Shown here one piece after another: positions 41,800 through 50,923 of a DNA stretch of 64,000 bases; positions within the stretch are counted from its first letter, which is position 1; each line of letters starts with the position of its first letter. The DNA comes from Flavihumibacter rivuli (GTDB lineage Bacteria; Bacteroidota; Bacteroidia; Chitinophagales; Chitinophagaceae), in NCBI RefSeq assembly GCF_018595685.2, contig NZ_CP092334.1, positions 648,001 to 712,000 of the forward strand, in the 5' to 3' direction. The notes under the pieces are model-generated. The model searched no databases. It worked only from the letters and a program-made list of their open reading frames with translations, and had not been told where the DNA came from. The position numbers were made by a program, and so were the translations under genes.

Positions 41800-43260
41800 A
41801 TGCATCATTTCCTTGGGCTGGACATTGGCACTACCCATACCAAATTGCTTGCCCTCAATGGGAAGGGGGAGGCCTTTTACGAGAAAAAGATCGGCTACCG
41901 GAATGGCCTTGGCGCAACACTTGATGCAGGCGAGATCCTCCTGGCAGTACTCGACCTGTTGAAGGGATATTTTGCAGCTTGGCCGGGTGCTCCTGTGGTG
42001 CTCAGTTGTAGTGCTGCCATGCACAGCCTGCTATTGGTCAACGACCATTCGGAACCTATTTCCCCCTTATATACCTGGGCGGATAACAGCAGCAGCGGAT
42101 CGGCAAAAGCGATCCGTAGCCTTCCCGGGGCCCATGGCCTGTTTCAACGTACCGGTACCCCTATCCATCCCATGTCGCCCTTATGCAAATTGCATTGGCT
42201 GAACCGCGACTCACCCGGACGCTTAAGCGAAGCCTCCAAAATCGTTGGCATCAAGGAATATATCTGGCACTACCTTACCGGTCATTGGGAAGTGGACCAT
42301 AGCATTGCTTCCGCTACCGGTCTGTTCAACCAGGAAACCCTGGCATGGGATGTTGAAGCCTGTGCAATTGCCGGTATTGATCCCGTAAAACTTCCTGAAC
42401 CTGTTGCGGTAACGCATAAACGAAGAGCGTCCGCCTGCAAAAACGCCAGTGAACTTTTTCCCGAAGGGTCCTGGCTGGTGATCGGCGCCAGTGATGGATG
42501 CCTGGCCCAGCTGGGGGTAGGGGCCATTACGGGTTCAGCGGCTGTAATGACCATTGGTACAAGCGGTGCGGTGCGAAGGGGTTTATCACGTCGATGGGTA
42601 GACGAAAAAGAAAGGCTCTTTACCTATATCCTCAACAAAGACCATTGGGTGGTGGGTGGCGCCATCAATAACGGTGGACTGGCCCTGCAATGGTGGCAGG
42701 GGCAGGTGCTAGGGCAGGATGCCAGTCCGGCCAGCCTCATCACGGGCATGGTGCAGGATGCCACCAGGGTGGAAGCCGGCTCTGAAGGCCTGGTCTGCCT
42801 TCCCTATTTCCTGGGGGAAAGGGCCCCGGTCTGGAATGCCGAAGCCACAGGTATGTTCTTTGGCGTCAGGTCGGTCCATTCGCAACGGCATTTTTCCCGT
42901 TCTATCCTGGAGGGTATTGCCTATGGTTTCCGTCAGTTGATCAGTATCATGGAGAGCGGCACCGGAAGGATCGAAAAGGTATTTGCTACGGGTGGATTTA
43001 CCCAAAGCAGGGAATGGATGCAATTGACCTGCGATGTATTGGGAAGGGAACTCCACCTGCTGTCGGATGCAGATGCTTCAGCAACGGGTGCCTGCCTGCT
43101 CGGGATGAAGGCCATGGGCATTTTCACGGATTGGCCGGTGGTCAGGCAAATGCTGCCGATGGAGGCTAAGGTCTTCTATCCCAATCCTGCCTACACCCAT
43201 GTTTATGAAAACGGGTTTGAAAAGTATTGCCAGCTGCAGGCATTGTCGATCACTTCCTAA
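41800..43260 (+). CDS. gntK: Gluconokinase, FGGY family
   Basis: This 486-residue sugar kinase has the FGGY fold. The phosphate-1 loop GLDIGTTHTKLLAL opens the protein. The substrate-binding GTPIHPMSPLCKLHWL (about 128-143) is typical of gluconokinases, and YFLGERAPVW and GGFTQSREWMQ lie in the second domain. It phosphorylates gluconate with ATP, feeding the pentose-phosphate or Entner-Doudoroff route. It stands alone, without gnt transporter genes. The stop is 14 bases from the convergent metalloprotease gene. Confidence 0.85.
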   Translation: MHHFLGLDIGTTHTKLLALNGKGEAFYEKKIGYRNGLGATLDAGEILLAVLDLLKGYFAAWPGAPVVLSCSAAMHSLLLVNDHSEPISPLYTWADNSSSGSAKAIRSLPGAHGLFQRTGTPIHPMSPLCKLHWLNRDSPGRLSEASKIVGIKEYIWHYLTGHWEVDHSIASATGLFNQETLAWDVEACAIAGIDPVKLPEPVAVTHKRRASACKNASELFPEGSWLVIGASDGCLAQLGVGAITGSAAVMTIGTSGAVRRGLSRRWVDEKERLFTYILNKDHWVVGGAINNGGLALQWWQGQVLGQDASPASLITGMVQDATRVEAGSEGLVCLPYFLGERAPVWNAEATGMFFGVRSVHSQRHFSRSILEGIAYGFRQLISIMESGTGRIEKVFATGGFTQSREWMQLTCDVLGRELHLLSDADASATGACLLGMKAMGIFTDWPVVRQMLPMEAKVFYPNPAYTHVYENGFEKYCQLQALSITS

Positions 43261-43274
43261 ACCTGTGCCGCATC

Positions 43275-44177
43275 CTAATTGCCCCATTTGGCCCAGATCA
43301 CGCAATGGGCGGCATTATCTGTCCCGGTCAGGGCACGCATCGTTCCTCCATAGACAGGGTTCATCACAGCCCTTGGCGCATAATGGATCTTTCCCTTGTT
43401 GATGAAGGCCTTGCCGGCATGGTGGTGGCCGAGGGAATGCCCGGTCTCATGCAAGGCGATGGATTCTATATCTACCCCAATGGTATTATCGGTCGCCCAG
43501 TCGAAGCGCTCATTGTAATAAGTTTCGTAAAAAGCAATATCGGCCAGGCCATCATTGTTGATATCGGTGGTCATGCCATTATCATCCAGGTAAACAAAGG
43601 AGAAGGTAACAGCGATGATGTAATTGGCGCCTCCCGGTGCCAGCACATCAAAGAAGTTGGCATCCATGAAACCGGCATGCTGGATATCTGCATCATTATA
43701 GGGGCTGCCGCCGAATCCGAATAAGTAGGAAGCATAGCCCATATCGGAATAGGCAGGCGATTTTAGTAATTGCAGTTTAGAGCAATTGACCTTGTTCCAG
43801 GTCTGCATGGCCCTGTCGATGGAGTGGTTTACCCCTTGACGACTCAGGCCATTGTCTGTGGTTACTTGTTCGTCTACGGCATAGGTCAGGTAATTCCTGC
43901 CCGCCCTTCTGGGATCGAGGGGCACGAAATTCCCTTCTGCAAATTTTTTCCTGCCGGGTTCCCGGAAGATGATGGTCTTTCCTTCCTTCTCGGATTGCCC
44001 ATCTGTCAGGTATTCTGCTTTCCAGATCGAAACTTTGGGCTTGACGGTGCGGCTGGTGGTGGAAGAGAGGTTGCCATCCTGGATGGCCAATGAAGATGGG
44101 ATGGTTTCAGGTTTGGAGCAACTGGTCATGGCAAGCACACTCACTGCCAGGCATGCACAGGTAAGGCTGGATTTCAT
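43275..44177 (-). CDS. Secreted zinc metalloprotease (M57/M10-like)
   Basis: This 300-residue lipoprotein (MKSSLTCACLAVSVLAMTSC, Cys at 20) has a metzincin-type zinc motif HETGHSLGHHHAG at about residues 246-258, followed by the structural Met in APRAVMNPVY. The order agrees with the M57 family of Bacteroidota. The N-terminal part may be a propeptide-like region. It would be located at the cell surface or periplasm and cleave proteins. It has no neighbour of related function. Confidence 0.85.
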   Translation of the reverse strand: MKSSLTCACLAVSVLAMTSCSKPETIPSSLAIQDGNLSSTTSRTVKPKVSIWKAEYLTDGQSEKEGKTIIFREPGRKKFAEGNFVPLDPRRAGRNYLTYAVDEQVTTDNGLSRQGVNHSIDRAMQTWNKVNCSKLQLLKSPAYSDMGYASYLFGFGGSPYNDADIQHAGFMDANFFDVLAPGGANYIIAVTFSFVYLDDNGMTTDINNDGLADIAFYETYYNERFDWATDNTIGVDIESIALHETGHSLGHHHAGKAFINKGKIHYAPRAVMNPVYGGTMRALTGTDNAAHCVIWAKWGN

Positions 44178-44943
44178 AAACGGCTTTTTGGGTTAGTAAG
44201 GTCTTTCTAGCGGATACAGGCCAGGTACACTTGACTTGTATGCATACTAAATTTAATACAAAAGCAGTTTATTTCCATAAAATTCGATGCCTGTAAAAGC
44301 TATAAATGGGAAAGGGTTTTTTAATAACGCAAAGTGCGCTTCGCCTGCCAAAGCTATAGCGTCGGCAGGCAAGGACCGAAGAATCTGCAAAAAATGACCA
44401 TTGCGTTCTTAGCGTTTCTTTGCGCACTTTGCGTTACTCCTCTCAACCTCAAATGCCTTCACCTCAGCAGGGTCTCCCGCAGGGGATCCTGATGAATGGT
44501 AGGATGGAGATCTATCGGGGACTCTCGAAGTGAAGGCCTATGTGGTGATAATATGTAATCGCCCCTTGTCGCCCCCGTTGTGTCTTATGACCAACGGGTA
44601 GTTGGAAAATGAGCTTAGCTGTTGGATGCATAAATATTTCGCTTTTTTACATCGGGGTCCCCTTCGGGAGACCCCAATGGGGTTAAAATATATCCTCATG
44701 AATAGTAGGAAGAAAATTCATCGGGGTCCTCTGCGAGACCCCAATGGGGAAAAAATTACTAAAAGGATCGATGATCGGGAAACAAAAATGAATGGGCGAT
44801 CCCGATGGGTATTAACCATTACTACATTGGCGCAGCCAATACGTTGCGTCCTATAGTTCCTCAAAAGAAGTTCGTCCCTTCTCGCCTTCCCGCCTGCGCA
44901 TAGCTTCGGCGGGCAAAGTGCGGCTTTTCGTGAAACCACCTCC
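44178..44943. repeat. Repeat-rich intergenic region
   Basis: About 770 bp without a gene. It holds one long palindromic repeat of the GCAAAG family at 44323-44442 and a related one at 44832-44945. Between them are hairpins with almost the same sequence: CATCGGGGTCCCCTTCGGGA/GACCCCAATGGGG at 44650-44683 and CATCGGGGTCCTCTGCGAGA/CCCCAATGGGG at 44719-44752. A degenerate relative is at 44473. The hairpins look like a small copied element or transcription-stopping structures. Confidence 0.7.
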
Positions 44944-45993
44944 TCACTCCCCATGCTTCTTCATAAAACCGATCAACCCCTTCATATACGTCTCCTGGTC
45001 ATCCCACATACTCATATGGCTGCCGTTCGGGCAATAGAGGTATTCTCCCTGCTTCACCTGTGAAGCCATCCATTTCATGTGTTCAGGGTCCATGGTATCG
45101 TATTGCGCGCCAATGGTAAGGGTTGGAACGGTAATAGACGGCAGGTCAGCCTTCCTGTCCCATTTCTCCAGCTTGCCGGCAATACCGAATTCGCTGGGAC
45201 CCTGCATGGTCACATACAGCGACTGGTTCGTCTTGCTAAAGGAACGGTTCACCGGCTCCGGCCACTGGTCCAGGGGCAGCCGGCAGACATGCTTCGCATA
45301 GAAATTAGGCATCAGCAATTCCATATACCGGGGGTTACCAAAATCCTTCTTTGCCTCGATGGCCCTGATCTCGGTCAATACCTTCTGGTCCATTTGCTTG
45401 GACAGTACATTGGCGGCATAGGCACCATAATCCGGGCAGCTCGACATCATATTGGAGATGATGAGCCCCTTCAGGTGTTGCTGGTATTTGAGGGCGTATT
45501 CTAATGCAAGTATACCGCCCCATGAATGGCCCAATAAAAAGAAATTATCCTTGTCGAGGTGGAGCGCCTTCCTTACCTGCTCCACTTCTTCCACATAACG
45601 CGGAAGGTCCCACATGGACGTATCCTTTGGGTTATCCGAATTGCCGCAACCCAGCTGGTCATAATACACGATCTCGATGCCTTCTGCCGGCAGGAAATTC
45701 TCCATGCATTCAAAATATTCATGGGTGGCTCCGGGACCGCCATTCAGCAGGAGCAGCTTCATTTTGGGGTTATTGCCGAAGCGTTTGGTCCATACCTTGA
45801 AAGTGCCTTTGGGTGTTTCGATGGGGACCATCTTTACGCCGCCGGTCTGCAGGCCGCTATCGGTCCTGGCAAAGTAGGAGGCAAGGGATGGTATTGATGT
45901 TGATGGCGCTGTTTCTTTGTTGCCCTGCTGACAGGAATACATAGTGAATACTACCATGAACAGGGCCATTAACCTGGAAAAAACTTTGGTCAT
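44944..45993 (-). CDS. Proline iminopeptidase-like alpha/beta hydrolase (lipoprotein)
   Basis: This 349-residue lipoprotein (signal ending YSC) has an alpha/beta hydrolase domain of the proline-iminopeptidase type. It carries the oxyanion motif NGGPGATHE, YDQLGCGNS, the nucleophile elbow GHSWGG (Ser about 156), and late acidic and His residues in GAQYDTMDP and GSHMSMW. Family members release N-terminal Pro or hydrolyse amides; the substrate is not known. It would be periplasmic or on the outer membrane. Confidence 0.88.
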   Translation of the reverse strand: MTKVFSRLMALFMVVFTMYSCQQGNKETAPSTSIPSLASYFARTDSGLQTGGVKMVPIETPKGTFKVWTKRFGNNPKMKLLLLNGGPGATHEYFECMENFLPAEGIEIVYYDQLGCGNSDNPKDTSMWDLPRYVEEVEQVRKALHLDKDNFFLLGHSWGGILALEYALKYQQHLKGLIISNMMSSCPDYGAYAANVLSKQMDQKVLTEIRAIEAKKDFGNPRYMELLMPNFYAKHVCRLPLDQWPEPVNRSFSKTNQSLYVTMQGPSEFGIAGKLEKWDRKADLPSITVPTLTIGAQYDTMDPEHMKWMASQVKQGEYLYCPNGSHMSMWDDQETYMKGLIGFMKKHGE

Positions 45994-46129
45994 AACAAGC
46001 AGTTTTGGATAGAAAAGTTAATCAATTCCCTGCAGAAAATATCCTGCATGGAATTGTTTGCCCGGGCTGTTATGGAAATGATGAATGGTTCGATCCCCAA
46101 TTCATATTGTAGTACATTCAGGTCATCAA

Positions 46130-46336
46130 ATGAACCTTATGCTTACTTTCCTGCTCTGGCTCATCCTCCTTGTACTTTGTGCGCCCCTGGCCATCCTGGC
46201 ACTGGTGCTCTACCCGATCGTATGGCTTTTGTTGTTGCCCTTCCGGCTGGTTGGTATTGCAGTTGATGGGGTGTTCTCACTGTTGGGGGCCATTATTGCC
46301 TGGCCTGCAAAACTGGTTAGGAAAGCCACTTCTTGA
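46130..46336 (+). CDS. Small two-helix membrane protein
   Basis: This 68-residue protein is almost wholly hydrophobic. Its two predicted helices (about 3-30 and 34-56) are separated by a short turn, with a basic KLVRKATS tail. The start ATG at 46130 (MNLMLTFLLW) is chosen because the longer frame from 46085 adds a polar stretch. Family not recognised. It is in the same strand as nothing nearby, so it is a single-gene unit; short proteins of this type are easily over-called. Confidence 0.55.
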   Translation: MNLMLTFLLWLILLVLCAPLAILALVLYPIVWLLLLPFRLVGIAVDGVFSLLGAIIAWPAKLVRKATS

Positions 46337-46411
46337 TACATTATCACGTGAACTGCTTTATCCACTCCTGGATAGAGCATAGTCAGTTCAATAGCAATCC
46401 TTCTTTTATGG

Positions 46412-46984
46412 CTATTTCAATCCTTCCTGGATATTGCCAATCCTTTCTTTTACAGTCTTGACAACAGACTTTTTAATGAAGGCAAGGATGATCATGCCAA
46501 TGCCGGCCATCAATACCTGTAAACCCAGGATGGTGCTTATTCCCGTGGCCGCCATGCCCATATTGAAGAACATCATGATGCCGGCAATGAGGGAAAGGAC
46601 CCCGATGATGAGCAATGCCCAACCACTGTTGCTGACTGATCTTAATTCCCAGCCGGTAGAGGCCAGCATCCATCCTGTCATTGCCATCCAGGCGCCAAAG
46701 AAAAGGGTGACTGTCTTCATCGTAATGAAAAGGTTGCCTAGCATCAATATCCCGAAAAGGATGGTAGCGATGGACCATAAAAGGGCCCCGGTATCCCTGT
46801 CTTCTTTTTCACTCACCAGCCAGGCAACAAGGCCAGCAATGCCTGCTCCAAGGACCAGGATACTGATCCAAAGGGAGATGCCCGTTAAGACAACGCCGGG
46901 ATTATTGAAGATGTAAAAGGACAATAGGATCATTAAGATTCCCTGGATCAGGATGACCCACCATTTCCTGAGGATGGTTTGCAT
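46412..46984 (-). CDS. HdeD-like (DUF308) membrane protein
   Basis: This 190-residue protein has six predicted helices, in three pairs, matching the DUF308/HdeD repeat pattern (WWVILIQGILMILLSFYIF, then GALLWSIATILFGILML, then GWALLIIGVLSLIAGIMMF). HdeD is an acid-stress membrane protein in enterobacteria; in Bacteroidota the role is not established. The Lys-rich C-terminal tail is cytosolic. The start at 46984 (MQTILRKWW) is preferred over the longer frame. Confidence 0.82.
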   Translation of the reverse strand: MQTILRKWWVILIQGILMILLSFYIFNNPGVVLTGISLWISILVLGAGIAGLVAWLVSEKEDRDTGALLWSIATILFGILMLGNLFITMKTVTLFFGAWMAMTGWMLASTGWELRSVSNSGWALLIIGVLSLIAGIMMFFNMGMAATGISTILGLQVLMAGIGMIILAFIKKSVVKTVKERIGNIQEGLK

Positions 46985-47217
46985 GATGTTGGTTTTGTTG
47001 TTCTGGTAATGTTGAATTACAGGTGGGTACCTACCTGCTTTTTCACAAGGAATGGACCCTACACTACAAGGGGACCTTGTCATGCTACCAATGAAATCCT
47101 TAACCCTATTAAAGGAATAGTCTTCTAAATATAGGTATTCTTTTTAATTAGTGATGATAGGGATCATTATGCTGTATGTCGTTTCCAGGAATGCTAGCCT
47201 CCTGTGAAACAATAGCA

Positions 47218-48291
47218 TCAATACCGATAACATACCGCATTGATGTTCATGCCTGCGCCAACGGATGCGAACATCACCAGGTCCCCCTTCTGCAATTGGT
47301 AACCGGGCACTTCATGCTTCTTCACCAGGTCGTAGAGCGTGGGTACAGTTGCTACAGAACTATTTCCCAGCCATTGGATGCTCATGGGCATGATCTTTTC
47401 GGGAACGGGTTGGTGACCATATAATTTGTAGAAGGCCTTGATGATGGCTTCATCCATTTTCTCATTGGCCTGGTGGATAAAGATCATCTTCAGTTCTTCA
47501 ATGCCTGCGCCGCTCTTGTCGAGGCAGTCTTTCATGGCTGCGGGAACATGGGACAAGGCATATTCATATACCTTCCTTCCCTTCATTTTAATGAAGCAGT
47601 GATGGGGATCTGATCCCGGGTAATAGGAGGGACCAAAATTGATGAAGTCTAATTCGCTAAGGCAATGGGATTGCACGCTGGTGCTGAGGATGCCTTCACC
47701 TGTGGCCGGTCCTTCCCTGGATTCCACCACAGTGGCGCCTGCGCCATCTGCGAAGATCATGGAGTCGCGATCATGGTTGTCAATGACCCTGCTCAGGGTT
47801 TCCGTTCCGATGATCAGCGCCTTCTTTGCCGTACCCGCCTTGAAATAAGTGTCTGCTATGATCAGGCCCTGCACCCAGCCGGGGCAACCAAAGAGGATAT
47901 CGTAAGCAACGCAATTGGGATTGCGGATGCCCAGCATATGTTTGATCCTGGCTGCAAGCGCCGGAACGGTATCCGATTGGCGGCTTAATGGGTCAACATC
48001 CCCATAATTGTGGGCCGCTATAATGAGGTCGAGTTCCTCTGGGTTGATGCCACTTTCTTCAATGGCCTTTTTCGCTGCCTCTGCTCCCATATGGGAGGCT
48101 TTCATGGTTGGATCGGCATAGCGCCTTTCTTCAATACCTGTGATGTTCTTGAATTTCCTGACCACTTCCGCTGCAGGCGTTTCAATGGGTTGGTTGTCTT
48201 CGGTGAAGAATTGGCTCTGGCCGAAATCTTCATTCTTCTTGATGTGGTTGGGAATAAATTTCCCTGTTCCGGTAATAACACTACGTTGCAT
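47218..48291 (-). CDS. 3-oxoacyl-ACP synthase III-like enzyme (KAS III family)
   Basis: This 357-residue thiolase-fold enzyme has the Cys-His-Asn triad: Cys in DILFGCPGW near 135, His in FIHQAN near 274 and Asn in WLGNSSVATV near 309. It resembles FabH. The first 30 residues and the ITGIEERRYAD segment follow the FabH plan, but there is no other fatty-acid gene beside it, so the substrate may differ from acetyl-CoA. Start at 48291 (MQRSVITGTG). Confidence 0.88.
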   Translation of the reverse strand: MQRSVITGTGKFIPNHIKKNEDFGQSQFFTEDNQPIETPAAEVVRKFKNITGIEERRYADPTMKASHMGAEAAKKAIEESGINPEELDLIIAAHNYGDVDPLSRQSDTVPALAARIKHMLGIRNPNCVAYDILFGCPGWVQGLIIADTYFKAGTAKKALIIGTETLSRVIDNHDRDSMIFADGAGATVVESREGPATGEGILSTSVQSHCLSELDFINFGPSYYPGSDPHHCFIKMKGRKVYEYALSHVPAAMKDCLDKSGAGIEELKMIFIHQANEKMDEAIIKAFYKLYGHQPVPEKIMPMSIQWLGNSSVATVPTLYDLVKKHEVPGYQLQKGDLVMFASVGAGMNINAVCYRY

Positions 48292-48344
48292 AAAAAATAA
48301 GGGCATCCTATGGTGATGCCCTTAAATTACATGATTTACCAGTA

Positions 48345-48596
48345 TTAATTCAAAGATAGTTTCGTGATATCTGAACCGGCGAATATCCTTGCCAGGTTAT
48401 TGTCCTTATTCTTAAGGTAGTTCTCGATATTACCTTCGGAAACGATCCTCCAGAAATTCTTCGATTTCAGCTCTCCGAAATCATTGGTCTTGATAAAGAT
48501 CCCCAGGAAGGGTTTCCTGCTTTTCAGCGTAATGCGAATGGGTTGTCCACTGCCTGCTTTCTCGTCCAGGAACTTCTCAATTTGAATGTTTGTCAT
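48345..48596 (-). CDS. Small conserved-type protein downstream of a helicase gene
   Basis: This 83-residue soluble protein ([27 protein letters not shown]) has strand-type segments ([11 protein letters not shown]) and a Lys/Asp-rich end. Its ATG overlaps the stop of the DEAD-box helicase gene by 20 bases, so it is translated from the same message and may be coupled to it. Family not recognised. The longer frame to 48734 overlaps the helicase and is not used. Confidence 0.7.
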   Translation of the reverse strand: MTNIQIEKFLDEKAGSGQPIRITLKSRKPFLGIFIKTNDFGELKSKNFWRIVSEGNIENYLKNKDNNLARIFAGSDITKLSLN

Positions 48597-49932
48597 AATT
48601 TTTTGTTTTCCTTTCTGAATGAAAATGTCCGCCAGGCCTTGCTGCTTGCTTATTGCCTGATGGCTTGTTGCCTGACCTGTATGGATTCCTTCCCTGGTTG
48701 GGTTGCAAGGGTCTTGCAATGGCCGGTTGTTCACCCGGCTGGGGAAGGTAGGGGTGCTCTTGTACCACCGGTATGCTCAACTTGGTCGTTTTCTCAATAT
48801 CGCGCAGGAAAGGTCTTTCTTCCCTGTCACAGAATGATAGGGCTATACCACTATACCCTGCCCTTCCCGTACGGCCGATACGGTGTACATAGGTCTCGGG
48901 GATATTGGGAAGGTCGAAATTGAATACATGGGTAAGCTGTTCGAAGTCGATACCGCGTGCGGCTATATCCGTTGCTACCAGGATCCTGGTGGTCTTGTCT
49001 TTGAAATTGCCCAGTGCCCGCTGGCGTGCATTCTGTGATTTGTTACCGTGGATGGCTTCCGCAGTAATGCCGGCCTTGTTCAGGCCCTTCACTACCTTGT
49101 CTGCGCCATGCTTGGTGCGGGTAAAGACCAGCGCCTGATCGATCTCCGGGCTTTCCAGTAAATGGACCAGCAGGTCTTGTTTTTTTATCTTGTCCACATG
49201 GTAAATGGATTGTTCCACTTTCTCGGCGGTTGAAGAGACCGGGGTCACTTCCACATAGGCCGGGTCACGAAGCATGGTATTGGCCAGGCTCCTGATCTCT
49301 TGCGCCATGGTGGCGGAGAAGAACAGGGTTTGCCTTTGGGCAGGCACATTCGTGATGATGCGCTTTACATCATGCACAAATCCCATGTCCAACATCCTGT
49401 CGGCTTCGTCCAGTACCAGGAATTCAATATCCTTCAGGCTGACGATCTTTTGTTGCATCAGGTCAAGCAAACGGCCGGGAGTGGCGACAAGGATATCGAT
49501 TCCCCTGCGCAATTCCTGCACCTGCTTCTCCTGTGACACGCCGCCGAAAATAACGGTATGGCGCAAAGGCGTAAACCTTCCGTAGGCTTTAAAACTCTCT
49601 TTGATCTGTATGGCCAGTTCCCTCGTTGGGGTCAGGATCAATGCCTTGATACCCTTGTAACCGGGTTGCTGTGACTTTTTGGCCATCAGCAATTGGATCA
49701 TCGGGATGGCAAATGCTGCTGTCTTACCTGTTCCTGTCTGTGCGCAACCAAGCAGGTCGCGTCCTTGCAGGATATTGGGAATGGCTTTTGACTGAATGGG
49801 GGTGGGTTGTGTATAACCCTCATGCTCAAGCGCTTTTAAGATAGGCTCAATGAGCGATAATTGTTCAAATAACAATGTTGCTGAATTTGGTGAAAAATGT
49901 TTTGTTGGTAAGGCTGCCAGCTGTTGTGGCAC
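48577..49932 (-). CDS. DEAD-box RNA helicase (RhlE-like)
   Basis: This protein of up to 451 residues is a DEAD-box helicase. Motifs are the Q motif with TQPTPIQ, Walker A AQTGTGKT at about 62-69, PTRELA, DEAD near 172-175, SAT and [10 protein letters not shown] basic Arg/Lys/Gly-rich tail may bind RNA. It unwinds RNA duplexes with ATP in ribosome assembly or decay. ATG at 49932; a TTG at 49875 ([10 protein letters not shown]) matches the usual start of RhlE-type proteins and is a good alternative. Confidence 0.92.
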   Translation of the reverse strand: MPQQLAALPTKHFSPNSATLLFEQLSLIEPILKALEHEGYTQPTPIQSKAIPNILQGRDLLGCAQTGTGKTAAFAIPMIQLLMAKKSQQPGYKGIKALILTPTRELAIQIKESFKAYGRFTPLRHTVIFGGVSQEKQVQELRRGIDILVATPGRLLDLMQQKIVSLKDIEFLVLDEADRMLDMGFVHDVKRIITNVPAQRQTLFFSATMAQEIRSLANTMLRDPAYVEVTPVSSTAEKVEQSIYHVDKIKKQDLLVHLLESPEIDQALVFTRTKHGADKVVKGLNKAGITAEAIHGNKSQNARQRALGNFKDKTTRILVATDIAARGIDFEQLTHVFNFDLPNIPETYVHRIGRTGRAGYSGIALSFCDREERPFLRDIEKTTKLSIPVVQEHPYLPQPGEQPAIARPLQPNQGRNPYRSGNKPSGNKQAARPGGHFHSERKTKNYDKHSN

Positions 49933-50134
49933 TTTACCCGCCTTACTGATCTAAGCCTGCACAAACATTTTGAATGGGACAAATGCAGAAGAAGGAAAAG
50001 ATAGAAGTAGTGCAAAGCTAACCTAAATTTTCGGGAATCCCGCTTCCTGCCTGAATTTTAACAGTTTCCAGCCTTTAAGGGAGGCTATTTGTTAAGGGAT
50101 GGGACCTGGTTTATGTAGGTAAATGGCAATAAAT

Positions 50135-50160
50135 AGCCCTTCCGCATCAAAGGGAAGGGC
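50135..50160 (-). terminator. Intrinsic terminator-like hairpin
   Basis: The stem GCCCTTCC/GGAAGGGC with a short AT-containing loop lies 22 bases after the end of the GIN-domain gene. On the minus strand it is followed by TATTTATTG. Confidence 0.6.
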
Positions 50161-50181
50161 CTCATGGATTGTTCGCTGTTA

Positions 50182-50910
50182 CTATGGTAAGTGGATCAGT
50201 TTACCGGAACCGGAAACGGAAAGGTTGATCTGCGGACTGCCTTTATAGGCAACATTGCCACTGCCTGATATGCGGCAATCGAGGTATTCCCTTGCCCAAA
50301 GGCGGATATCACCTGAACCATTGGTCTGGGTATAGGCCGTATCTGCTTCCAGGTTCAATAACTCGAACCGGCCACTTCCGCTGATGACGGCCTTTTCTTT
50401 CCTCAGCCTCCCCTGTGACACCAGTATATCACCGGAGCCCTCGATGCGCGCATCCAGGAAGCCTGTTTCCAGTTGGTCGATGCTGATTCGGCCCGACCCA
50501 TTTGACTCCAGGCGGAGGTTGGCAGGTTGGAACCTATCCTTGATGTGGATCTCCCCTGAGCCATGCTGGCTGATCTTTTCAGCCATCGGCCCGGAGACCA
50601 GTATCCTGATCTCCTCATGGTTACGGAGAACGGTATTGTCGCGCACTTTCACCTTCAGTTCATTTCCTGAAATATAGGTTTCGATCCGGTCAATGATGTT
50701 CTGCTGGGCTTCAATGACCACCCCTGCAGCATTCGCGTATTGATAGGTAATGGTACCCGGTACGGCAAAGTATACAGAACTGAAATTGCTGCCGATGCTC
50801 CTGGTCTCCGTTACTACTGGCCCTTTTCCGCTGACCTTGGTGCAGGAGGGAAGGACCATGCTGATTGCTGCTATAATTAGTGTAGCTGAAAGAATTCGGT
50901 TGTATTTCAT
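50182..50910 (-). CDS. GIN-domain (DUF2807) lipoprotein
   Basis: This 242-residue lipoprotein (signal ending MVLPSC) has repeats of the GSGxI/GSGDI type (HGSGEIHIKD, NGSGRISI, EGSGDILV, SGSGRFELL, NGSGDIRLW, ISGSGNVAYKG), typical of the head-GIN domain. The domain folds as a right-handed beta-helix and occurs in Bacteroidota surface proteins. Its position after a TonB-receptor gene suggests a role in that locus, not proven. Confidence 0.88.
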   Translation of the reverse strand: MKYNRILSATLIIAAISMVLPSCTKVSGKGPVVTETRSIGSNFSSVYFAVPGTITYQYANAAGVVIEAQQNIIDRIETYISGNELKVKVRDNTVLRNHEEIRILVSGPMAEKISQHGSGEIHIKDRFQPANLRLESNGSGRISIDQLETGFLDARIEGSGDILVSQGRLRKEKAVISGSGRFELLNLEADTAYTQTNGSGDIRLWAREYLDCRISGSGNVAYKGSPQINLSVSGSGKLIHLP

Positions 50911-50923
50911 CGTTATATGTTTT

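Noticed and set aside
44602..44856. 84-codon plus-strand frame with two HRGPLR-type repeats
   Set aside because: It is produced by the two repeated hairpins at 44650 and 44719 and has no coding character elsewhere.
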